From contig JANXLO010000541.1 in the NCBI GenBank assembly GCA_025355115.1, positions 1 to 5,602 of the forward strand: a stretch of 5,602 nt of DNA, given 5' to 3'. Made by a program: the position numbers and the translations under genes. This stretch comes from Chthonomonadaceae bacterium (GTDB taxonomy: Bacteria; Armatimonadota; Chthonomonadetes; Chthonomonadales; Chthonomonadaceae). This document shows, piece after piece, positions 1 to 5,325 of the stretch. Within the stretch, counting starts at the first letter, position 1; every line of letters starts with the position of its first letter. The notes under the pieces are model-generated. The model was given only the letters and a program-made list of their open reading frames with translations, was not told the origin of the DNA and made no database searches.

Positions 1-857
1 GACAGCGCGGACTCGACATCTGGATTTCGGGCGAGCAGAAGGAATGCCCAGACTAGCACCAGGGCGGAGCTCTCGTGGCCTGCCGACAGGAAGGTCTTCA
101 CCTGACCATGCAGGGCTGCACCAAGCCGTTTGCCGTCGTCCGACTGCCGCAGGCGCGAGAGCAGATCAGCCTGTTTCGGGTCGTCGGCAGGGAATTTGTT
201 TTTTTTCAGGTGGCGCACTATGATTTTATCGACGACCTCGTTCAGCTTCCGGGCAGCCTGTCGTTCTGCAAGGCTTGCGGGCAGGGGGATCATGCCGAAC
301 AGACTGCGCGTCGCAGTAAAGCGGGCCATCAGCGTCTCCACCGCATCCCCGGCCTCCTCCGTCCATTCCGTCATCTCCCCGTCGAAGAGGGTCTGGGCGA
401 CTACTGCCAGAGCGAGATGGGTCATGTCCCTGTGAAGATCACGCGTCTGACCCGGCTGCCACTCGGTAAGGGCATGCTGAACCAGTGAGGATATCGCAGC
501 CGCGTAGCTCTCCATGCGACGAGGCTGGAAGGCGGGCTGGCAGGCATGTCGTTGACGCCGCCAATCCTCTCCTTCTGCGCTGACCAATCCCTCTCCCAGC
601 ACCCTCGATACGGCACTGGTCTTCAGCCATTGCGGCTTGACGAAATCGCGATGCTCGGTGACCAGCACCCGCTCGATGTCGGCGGGATCCAGCAGCAGAA
701 ACGCCTGACGGTGCAGCATTCGCAGCGGCACGATACTGCCATAGCTGCGCGCGCAATGCGTCAGGAAGCCCAATGGGTCGGCACGAAAAGCCGGCAGATG
801 TCCAAATAGCGGATGGAGGGGAGGGCGAGTTGGTCTAGTTATCGCAGGGCTATCCAT
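1..857 (-). CDS. Cytochrome P450, 3'-truncated by window edge
   Basis: Haem-thiolate monooxygenase, inferred to oxidise a product of the adjacent ketosynthase pathway. The frame is open from ATG 857 to base 1, giving 285 residues of a family usually 400-460 long. Visible: the N-terminal proline-rich entry with PLFGHLP (about 17-23); the helix C region GEDWRRQRH, with the W-x-x-x-R pair that contacts a haem propionate (about 100); helix I with AGHESS at 259-264; and the following helix ending LLLARNPDVESALS. The ExxR motif and the Cys ligand loop lie outside the window. There is no N-terminal membrane anchor, so a soluble bacterial class is likely. The start is fixed by an in-frame TGA at 864-866 directly upstream. 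It lies 17 nt after the ketosynthase stop and no good Shine-Dalgarno is visible, which suggests translation coupled to the upstream gene. Oddities: Ser263 stands where the oxygen-activating Thr normally is, and an A8 run lies in the coding strand (199-206). Substrate is unknown. The family assignment is confident. Confidence 0.93.
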   Translation of the reverse strand, partial: MDSPAITRPTRPPLHPLFGHLPAFRADPLGFLTHCARSYGSIVPLRMLHRQAFLLLDPADIERVLVTEHRDFVKPQWLKTSAVSRVLGEGLVSAEGEDWRRQRHACQPAFQPRRMESYAAAISSLVQHALTEWQPGQTRDLHRDMTHLALAVVAQTLFDGEMTEWTEEAGDAVETLMARFTATRSLFGMIPLPASLAERQAARKLNEVVDKIIVRHLKKNKFPADDPKQADLLSRLRQSDDGKRLGAALHGQVKTFLSAGHESSALVLVWAFLLLARNPDVESAL

Positions 858-874
858 GAGGAGTCATGCTGGGC

Positions 875-2137
875 CTAGACTCGCCCGAACAGCAGGCAGG
901 CGTTGATGCCGCCGAAGCCGAACGAGTTCGAAAGAATGGCGTTCACTCGCTGCGATCTCCCGGTTGATTCGGGGATGTAGTCGAGATCGCAGGCAGGGTC
1001 GGGATCGGTGAGATTTAGCGTCGGGGGGAGCCAGTCGTCGCGCAGAGCTAGGAGGCTGATCGCGGCCTCCCATGCGCCCGTCGCGCCAAGCGCATGGCCG
1101 TGGCAGCCTTTCGTGCCGCTGATGGGCAGTCGATAGGCTCTCTCGCCGAACACCTTTTTAATGGCCTCCGTCTCGGAGCTGTCGTTGAGCGGTGTGCTGG
1201 AGCCGTGCGCGCTGATGTAGTCCACCTGCTCCGGCGCAAGCCCCCCTTCGCGCAGGCACTCCTGCATGCAACGTGCAGTCTGAGTTCCATCCGGACGGGG
1301 CTGTGTCATGTGGAAGGCGTCGTTGGTGCTAGCATGCGCCAGTATTTCGCCGTAGATCTGCGCGCCCCTCGCACGGGCACGACCATACTCCTCGAGCACG
1401 AGCATTGCGGCGCCCTCCGCCATCACAAAGCCGTCGCGTCCTTTGTCGAAGGGGCGTGAGGCACGTTCTGGATCGTCATTGCGCTGGCTCATGGCACGGA
1501 TGATCGCGAACGCGCCGAAGCAGAGGGGCGAGAGCGGCGCCTCCGATCCGCCTGCGAGCATGATGTCCGTCCTGCCGGAGCGGATCATATCGACGGCATG
1601 TCCTATCGCAATGGGGGAGGCTGCGCAGGAGTCGCCATTTGCTGTGGTGGGGCCGCTGACGCCTAGCTCGATGGCGACATTGCAGGATCCGGCCCCGTTG
1701 AAGACGCTCAGAGCGAGCATCGGGTTGACGCCGTGCGGGCCTTTCTCGATGAACTTCGGATACTGCTCCTCGGCGAAGGCTATCCCGCCAAGAGCTGTTC
1801 CAAGACAGACTCCAATGCGATTGCGATCCTCGCGCTCCAGCTCCAGTCCGGCATCCATGACCGCCATCTTCGCCGCCGCGACGGCGAACTGGGAGAATTT
1901 ATCGAGCCGCTTGAGCTTCTTGCCATCGAGGTACGGCATGGGGTCGAAGCCTTCGACGGTCGCTGCGATATGCGTGACGAAGGCTGAAGTATCGAACGCG
2001 GTGATTGTGTGCACGGCGGATCGCGCGGCTCGCAACCCGGCCCGTAGACCATCCACTCCGATTCCGATGGGAGTGATCGCCCCAATTCCGGTCACAACTA
2101 CCCGTCGTCGGGACTCTGATCTCTCCAATGTCTGCAC
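875..2137 (-). CDS. Beta-ketoacyl-ACP synthase (FabF / type II PKS KS-like)
   Basis: A 420-residue decarboxylating condensing enzyme of the thiolase fold, the usual length for FabF/KAS II. It would join an acyl-thioester primer to a malonyl-ACP-type extender in the cytoplasm. The N-terminus RRVVVTGIGAITPIG is classic for the family. The active-site triad is complete: Cys171 in GDSCAAS, His311 in AHGSSTPLND, and His348 in KGCHGHALGATGA, with the structural Lys343. The C-terminal glycine loop NSFGFGGIN is at 404-412. Because the catalytic Cys is present, this is an active KS and not a chain-length factor. The start is GTG at 2137, supported by GGAGGAGG just upstream. It is the first gene of an apparent operon with the P450. 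The Cys context (GDSC rather than the common TAC) and the KGCHGHALGATGA loop look more like secondary-metabolism KSs than housekeeping FabF. No ACP, KR, AT or other fatty-acid gene is beside it. Role in a specialised lipid or polyketide product is inferred; the product is unknown. Confidence 0.93.
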   Translation of the reverse strand: MQTLERSESRRRVVVTGIGAITPIGIGVDGLRAGLRAARSAVHTITAFDTSAFVTHIAATVEGFDPMPYLDGKKLKRLDKFSQFAVAAAKMAVMDAGLELEREDRNRIGVCLGTALGGIAFAEEQYPKFIEKGPHGVNPMLALSVFNGAGSCNVAIELGVSGPTTANGDSCAASPIAIGHAVDMIRSGRTDIMLAGGSEAPLSPLCFGAFAIIRAMSQRNDDPERASRPFDKGRDGFVMAEGAAMLVLEEYGRARARGAQIYGEILAHASTNDAFHMTQPRPDGTQTARCMQECLREGGLAPEQVDYISAHGSSTPLNDSSETEAIKKVFGERAYRLPISGTKGCHGHALGATGAWEAAISLLALRDDWLPPTLNLTDPDPACDLDYIPESTGRSQRVNAILSNSFGFGGINACLLFGRV

Positions 2138-2139
2138 TG

Positions 2140-2147
2140 CCTCCTCC
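2140..2147 (-). promoter_or_regulatory. Shine-Dalgarno for the ketosynthase GTG start
   Basis: The minus strand reads GGAGGAGG immediately before the GTG at 2137. The upstream GGAGG half has a 5-nt spacer beyond it. This strong site decides the non-ATG start: the VVVTGIG family N-terminus begins about a dozen residues later, which is the usual distance. Confidence 0.8.
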
Positions 2148-2156
2148 TGTTCGCGA

Positions 2157-2183
2157 GGAACAGGCTGCCCTTATAATCGTAAA
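2157..2183 (+). promoter_or_regulatory. Candidate ECF-sigma-type promoter for the methyltransferase
   Basis: GGAAC (2157-2161) is separated by 16 nt from CGTAAA (2178-2183). This resembles the GGAAC-N16/17-CGTC-like pattern of many ECF sigma factors. Transcription would start near 2190 and give a leader of about 95 nt before ATG 2285. A TATAAT string at 2172-2177 lies within the spacer, but no fitting -35 box was found for it. An 8-bp palindrome TCTATAGA (2192-2199) sits at the predicted start site and could be an operator. The ketosynthase promoter must lie in the same region on the other strand, but no clear box was seen. Motif matching by eye only. Confidence 0.35.
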
Positions 2184-2284
2184 ATGACTTATCTATAGAA
2201 GTTACGCCGGAGTGCTGAGTAAAGTTCGTAGTAGGCAGAGTGCCTGGCCTTTGGGAATCGTTGCGGGAGGGCAGGGGAGATGCG

Positions 2285-3040
2285 ATGAGACGACTGCTGA
2301 ATTGGGACACGCCGCCTCGCATCGACGAGGAGGAGCTGATCGACGACGAAAATCAGCCGTACTCCGACTTTCAGGCCAGCATGACGGATGTTCAGCACGC
2401 CAACCGCTTTCTGGGGGGCACTTCGGTCGTGATGAGGCAGGCGGCGATCTGGCTTCGAGCGGCGAAATTAGACCCGGCATTCGAGGGCCGCCCCGTCACT
2501 TTCCTGGACGTCGCCACTGGCTCTGGCGATCTTCCAAAAGCGATTCTAGCCCTGGCGAAGCGCGAGCAAATACCGGTGAACATCATCGGCCTGGACTATA
2601 GCACGCCTATTCTGCGTTTTGCGCGGGAGGAGATCGGTGCGGAGAGCAGGATCCGACTGGTGCGCGGCGATGCCTTTCGGCTCCCTTTCGCGGATTGCAG
2701 CGTGGACTATGTGCTCTGCTCGCTGGCCTTCCACCATTTCGGCTACGAGCAGAGCATCGTCGCGCTCAAGGAGATGGAGCGAGCGGCGCGGCGCGGATGG
2801 CTTGTCAACGACCTGCGGCGGGCCTGGTCTGCCTGGCGCCTCTTTCGCGCAGTCTCCGCCCTTGCCCGAATGAATCGCCTCACCCGTCACGACGGCCCAG
2901 CGTCTGTCCTCCGTGCCTACTCAGTGCCCGAGTATCGCTCTATGCCGGAGTCGTTCGGGCTGCGCTTAGGGCAAGAATTCAAGCTGCGCAGGAGCCTGTT
3001 CTACCGAGTAGCCCTGATTCGCGAGAAGCCAGCTTCATAG
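2285..3040 (+). CDS. Class I SAM-dependent methyltransferase (UbiE-like)
   Basis: A 251-residue methyltransferase that would transfer a methyl group from S-adenosylmethionine to a small-molecule acceptor. The Rossmann core shows motif I as FLDVATGSGD at 73-82, the acidic end of strand 2 at IGLDYS (Asp104), GDA at 128-130, and the strand-4 segment VDYVLCSLAFHHF at 140-152. The C-terminal part, with VNDLRRAW (174-181) and RHDGPASVLRAY (201-212), resembles methyltransferases that often accompany type III PKS, FAD-oxidoreductase and other pigment or lipid loci. That resemblance is from memory, not from a search. An upstream ATG at 2240 is in frame, but ATG 2285 is preferred because an AGGGGAG sequence ends a few bases before it. 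The gene is divergent from the ketosynthase-P450 unit and converges on the Skp-like gene, so it is probably monocistronic. Acceptor unknown; methylation of the ketosynthase product is a guess from position. Confidence 0.88.
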   Translation: MRRLLNWDTPPRIDEEELIDDENQPYSDFQASMTDVQHANRFLGGTSVVMRQAAIWLRAAKLDPAFEGRPVTFLDVATGSGDLPKAILALAKREQIPVNIIGLDYSTPILRFAREEIGAESRIRLVRGDAFRLPFADCSVDYVLCSLAFHHFGYEQSIVALKEMERAARRGWLVNDLRRAWSAWRLFRAVSALARMNRLTRHDGPASVLRAYSVPEYRSMPESFGLRLGQEFKLRRSLFYRVALIREKPAS

Positions 3041-3067
3041 GTCGATCCGGCTTACTCAAGGACGCAG

Positions 3068-3739
3068 CTATTTCTGCCCGTTTTTCAGCTTTTTCAGAAC
3101 CAGGGGCGTCAGGTCAGTAGAGGAGTAGACGAGGGCATTGACGTCGAAGACGTGCAGAATCCCTTTCTCCCTCGCGACTTGACCCACCAGTACGCGTAGC
3201 TGAGAAATCTGATCTCTGCGCACCACCTGCACCCGCTCAGCCTGATCCTGGAGCAGATCGTCGCGAAGGGAGGGCAGCACTCGCTCGAGAAGATGGCTCA
3301 TCTCCACAAGTGCGCGCATTCTTGTTTTGTCCGCAGGAGTGAGATCCTCCGCTTTCTTGATGTTCAGCGTGTCAAGCTCGGCGGAACGCATGTCGGAGAG
3401 GGACTTTAGCTCCTTTGCGCGCGCCTGTTGCGAGGCGTCAGGTTGTATTTTCGCCGCCAGGTCGCCATACTCCTGAAGCTCTTTGGCGTCGAGAAAGCGC
3501 ACAGCGGCGATAGTCTCCAGCCTCTTCTGCGCCTCGGCTGCGAGCTGCGCGGACTTCTGCGCGAGCACCAGTGGCATGTCGGAGGCTCCGTAGAGGCGCT
3601 CCATATCTACCAGTCCCATGCTCTCGTTGCCGTCAGCGGGCGCGGAGGCATGCGGGCCAGCGTGGACGATCATCGCTCCGCCGCCCACAAGCAACGCAAG
3701 CGAAAGCATTGAGACAGCGAATAAATTTCGACTCGTCAT
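3068..3739 (-). CDS. Skp/OmpH-like secreted coiled-coil protein
   Basis: A 223-residue exported protein. Residues 1-27 form a signal peptide: basic MTSR, hydrophobic FAVSMLSLALLVGGGAMIV, and a likely signal peptidase I cut after VHA. The mature part starts its domain with GLVDMERLY (42-50), echoing the GxVDxxRv start of Skp. It then has long charged, Ala/Leu-rich helices (about 58-190), and ends with EKGILHVFDVNALVYSSTDLT (191-211), which matches the terminal strand pair of Skp. Skp is a periplasmic holdase for outer-membrane proteins. Here the length exceeds the usual 160 or so residues, from an enlarged helical middle. No bamA, lpxD or fabZ neighbour is present, so a Skp-like rather than orthologous Skp role is likely. 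ATG 3739 is chosen because it starts the signal peptide and has AGAGGA about 10 nt upstream; the in-frame ATG at 3790 would add 17 polar residues. It is transcribed alone. Confidence 0.75.
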   Translation of the reverse strand: MTSRNLFAVSMLSLALLVGGGAMIVHAGPHASAPADGNESMGLVDMERLYGASDMPLVLAQKSAQLAAEAQKRLETIAAVRFLDAKELQEYGDLAAKIQPDASQQARAKELKSLSDMRSAELDTLNIKKAEDLTPADKTRMRALVEMSHLLERVLPSLRDDLLQDQAERVQVVRRDQISQLRVLVGQVAREKGILHVFDVNALVYSSTDLTPLVLKKLKNGQK

Positions 3740-3837
3740 TTCGTATGTTTCCTCTCGTGCAGAACTGTAGGAACTTAGCCTGCCGTGCATTCTGTCTTAT
3801 TTTGCAGGACTTCTTTGTACCGGTAGTTGGTCAGGTT

Positions 3838-3846
3838 ATTATAGCA
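3838..3846 (-). promoter_or_regulatory. Extended -10 promoter for the Skp-like gene
   Basis: The minus strand reads TGCTATAAT, a perfect TATAAT preceded by the TG of an extended -10. It lies in the most AT-rich stretch of the window, with a T-rich but poor -35 region at about 3861-3866. Transcription would begin near 3831, leaving a leader of about 90 nt before ATG 3739. An 8-bp palindrome TACCGGTA (3818-3825) lies just downstream of the predicted start, where a repressor could bind. This is consistent with a housekeeping sigma-70-type promoter that does not depend on the -35 box. Confidence 0.5.
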
Positions 3847-3903
3847 TGAGGAGAGAGAAGGAAAAAGACCTCGTGACAGCTTGCTCGCATCCAATTTCCG
3901 ACT

Positions 3904-3931
3904 GGAACTGCGGCAGGCAGGCACTCGTATA
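3904..3931 (+). promoter_or_regulatory. Candidate ECF-sigma-type promoter for the ABM-domain gene
   Basis: GGAAC (3904-3908) is followed after 17 nt by CGTATA (3926-3931), close to the ECF-sigma promoter pattern GGAAC-N16/17-CGTC-like. The predicted transcript begins near 3938. It would therefore lack a usable start at ATG 3937 and favours the internal ATG at 4048, which has its own ribosome binding site. The element is nearly the same as the one upstream of the methyltransferase at 2157-2183. Motif matching by eye only. Confidence 0.4.
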
Positions 3932-4030
3932 GGTCTATGTTTCCAGTGAATACAAGCCCACGCGACCACTCGTCTGCAGAGGCTTCAGTATTCATGCGCG
4001 GCCTGCCCAACCGGCATGGCGTGCAACATC

Positions 4031-4036
4031 AGGAGG
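4031..4036 (+). promoter_or_regulatory. Shine-Dalgarno deciding the ABM gene start
   Basis: A perfect AGGAGG lies 11 nt before ATG 4048, a slightly long spacer. It is the only strong site ahead of the in-frame candidates at 3937, 3994 and 4048, and so supports the shortest protein. Confidence 0.6.
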
Positions 4037-4047
4037 CCCATAAGGCT

Positions 4048-4656
4048 ATGACACAAGTCGACTTTCCCGCGCTTGGCGGGCTGGCAGCCGTCGCTGAAAG
4101 CGACCCGCCGGTCACAGTATGCATCTCCCGCCGAGTACGCCCTGGCTGCGAGGATCAGTTTGAAGAAGTGATGCGCGAGATGCTTACCGCTGCCCTTCGT
4201 GCGCCCGGACATCTGGGCGCGAGTGTCTTTCGCCCCACAGCGGACACCAATTCGGAGTATCGCGTCGTCTTCAAGTTCGACCGCAAGAGCAGCCTTCAGG
4301 CATGGGAGGATTCCGTTGAACGGAGGACTTGCCTCACACGCATGGAGAGTCTCCTGGCGGCTCCCTCCCATCGCGCGGACGTCACCGGCCTCGAGGCATG
4401 GTTTACGCTTCCGGGCGAGCCTCGGCCCAATTTCCCGAGTCGCCACCGAATGGCAGTGGTCACTTGGCTCGGCGTCTACCTCGTCGGCATGGTATTTGCG
4501 GTCACCTTGAGCCCGCTGCTTGCGCCGTTGCCCATATGGCTGCGCGTCCTCATTCACTCCTCATGCTTTGTCCCTGTGATGCTCTACGGAGTGTTGCCCC
4601 GGCTGACTATCCTCTTCCGGCGTTTTCTCTATCCGTCGAGCAGGAAATCCCATTAA
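4048..4656 (+). CDS. ABM-domain protein with two C-terminal membrane helices
   Basis: A 202-residue protein with two parts. Residues about 20-115 form an antibiotic-biosynthesis-monooxygenase (ABM/YgiN-type ferredoxin-like) fold: VTVCISRRVRPGCEDQFEE, then GHLGASVFRP, EYRVVFKFDR and the helix SLQAWEDSVER. This is followed by TGLEAWFTLPG (113-123). Residues about 135-157 and 163-184 are two hydrophobic segments separated by a short PLPIW turn, then an Arg-rich tail LFRRFLYPSSRK that would lie in the cytoplasm by the positive-inside rule. The arrangement matches the uncharacterised membrane-anchored ABM proteins grouped in COG3224 (recalled, not searched). ABM proteins include cofactor-free monooxygenases and haem-degrading enzymes, but most of this group have no known reaction, so no activity is claimed. 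Longer in-frame starts exist at 3937 and 3994; 4048 is chosen on its AGGAGG and on the predicted promoter. It appears monocistronic. Confidence 0.8.
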   Translation: MTQVDFPALGGLAAVAESDPPVTVCISRRVRPGCEDQFEEVMREMLTAALRAPGHLGASVFRPTADTNSEYRVVFKFDRKSSLQAWEDSVERRTCLTRMESLLAAPSHRADVTGLEAWFTLPGEPRPNFPSRHRMAVVTWLGVYLVGMVFAVTLSPLLAPLPIWLRVLIHSSCFVPVMLYGVLPRLTILFRRFLYPSSRKSH

Positions 4657-4738
4657 GGAAATCTCGATCTCAGGGAAGTAATGATGGGAATGCTGTGGTG
4701 TGTTTGGAATGAGAACGCGGCATTTGACAGAATTTTGC

Positions 4739-4766
4739 CTGAAAGCACTGCTTTCAGTGAAAGCAG
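4739..4766. repeat. Overlapping inverted repeats forming two competing hairpins
   Basis: CTGAAAGC (4739-4746) and GCTTTCAG (4750-4757) are perfect arms around a 3-nt loop. The same right arm can instead pair with the next segment: CTGCTTTCA (4748-4756) with TGAAAGCAG (4758-4766) is a perfect 9-bp inverted repeat about a single base. The core TGAAAGCA thus occurs twice direct and once inverted within 28 bases. It lies 83 nt after the ABM stop and 117 nt before the next start. No T-tract follows, so it is not a standard intrinsic terminator. It may be a protein-binding site, a weak terminator or an RNA switch in the leader of the KaiC-side genes. The rest of the 226-nt gap shows nothing else convincing. 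Confidence 0.7.
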
Positions 4767-4882
4767 GAGAGTCGATCTCGGACGCTGAAATTATGGAACC
4801 AGGCCGAGAAGCAACTTGTGGCCCTTGCTGGCAGTGATGATTTGGAACGATTGAGAATACCCGGAGGAAGAGGCTTTTCATT

Positions 4883-5325
4883 ATGAATCAGGCTACTCCG
4901 GCGATACGGGATTTAGCCAGGCTTTTGCTTGCGCTGGAGGCTGCGGGAGGCGAGCATGACGCTGAGTCGGCGCAGGTTGCCCTCCGCGTCTTCGACAAGC
5001 TGCGCCTGCGTCTTTCGAAGCTTGTGGGCATAGCCGGTTTTAGGCGCTCCTGTCGCGCTCTCTGGCAATATCGAAGCGGGAAGTGCAGTGGCTGCAGTCC
5101 GTGCGTGTTTTGTCCGACGCTACACTCGATGGCTTCAGCGAGACCGCGCTGCAGCATCCGGTGCAGGCTGTGGTCGAAGGAAGCACGGCCCTGCTCGCGC
5201 AGCTGATCGGACTGCTGATCGTTTTTATCGGCGAAGCCCTGACCCTTTGCATTGTGCATGATGTCTGGCCTGATGCACAGGGAGACATCTTAAATTTTAG
5301 CGCGGATGAGACCCGGCATGAGTGA
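4883..5325 (+). pseudogene. Small KaiC-linked gene split by a single-base frameshift
   Basis: The reading frame begins at ATG 4883, with GGAGGAAGAGG ending 10 nt upstream. It codes sensibly through KLVGIAGFR (residues 46-54). It then continues as Cys/Arg/Ser-rich sequence to a stop at 5206. From 5044 the -1 frame gives ALLSRSLAISKREVQWLQ, a polar linker, then the hydrophobic helix STALLAQLIGLLIVFIGEAL and a C-terminus VHDVWPDAQGDI ending at TGA 5323-5325. Adding one G at 5042-5045 (AGG to AGGG) restores one protein of 147 residues. From memory, proteins with the pattern LSKLxGxAGFRxLLSRAL...VxLVAQLLGLLxTFIGxALTL occur beside KaiC-like genes or signalling kinases; their function is unknown. 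The stop overlaps the start of the KaiC-like gene by 8 nt, indicating former or present translational coupling. Alternatives are a sequencing error or two separately translated pieces, since a GTG at 5083 could start the second half. Confidence 0.7.

Noticed and set aside
75..488. Plus-strand frames over the P450
   Set aside because: The minus strand reads continuously as a P450 from 857 to 1 with helix C and helix I motifs; the plus-strand frames have no family features.
864..869. Alternative P450 start further upstream inside the ketosynthase
   Set aside because: An in-frame TGA at 864-866 blocks any start before ATG 857.
2172..2177. Perfect TATAAT on the plus strand as a sigma-70 promoter
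   Set aside because: No -35-like hexamer at 16-18 nt upstream and no extended TG; it may be coincidental within the AT-rich spacer.
1443..2198. Long plus-strand open frame (251 residues) opposite the ketosynthase
   Set aside because: It lies antisense to a gene with every KS motif, is rich in Ser/Arg/Pro with no recognisable domain, and is what GC-rich coding DNA produces on its complementary strand.
2240..2284. Upstream in-frame start for the methyltransferase
   Set aside because: No Shine-Dalgarno precedes ATG 2240, while AGGGGAG sits just before ATG 2285; the extra 15 residues show no conserved feature.
3041..3067. Bidirectional terminator between the converging methyltransferase and Skp-like genes
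   Set aside because: The 27-nt gap contains no inverted repeat or T-tract; any terminator must be factor-dependent or lie within coding sequence.
3985..4557. Minus-strand open frame (190 residues) opposite the ABM gene
   Set aside because: It is antisense to a domain-bearing gene, has a composition typical of a shadow frame and no motif.
4724..4729. Perfect TTGACA as a -35 box for the KaiC-side genes
   Set aside because: No TATAAT-like sequence occurs 16-18 nt downstream; that stretch is the inverted repeat.
5036..5046. Programmed -1 ribosomal frameshift signal
   Set aside because: The string GGTTTTAGGCG is not an X-XXY-YYZ heptamer in the zero frame, and slipping on TTT would place a TAG next, so expression by slippage is unlikely.
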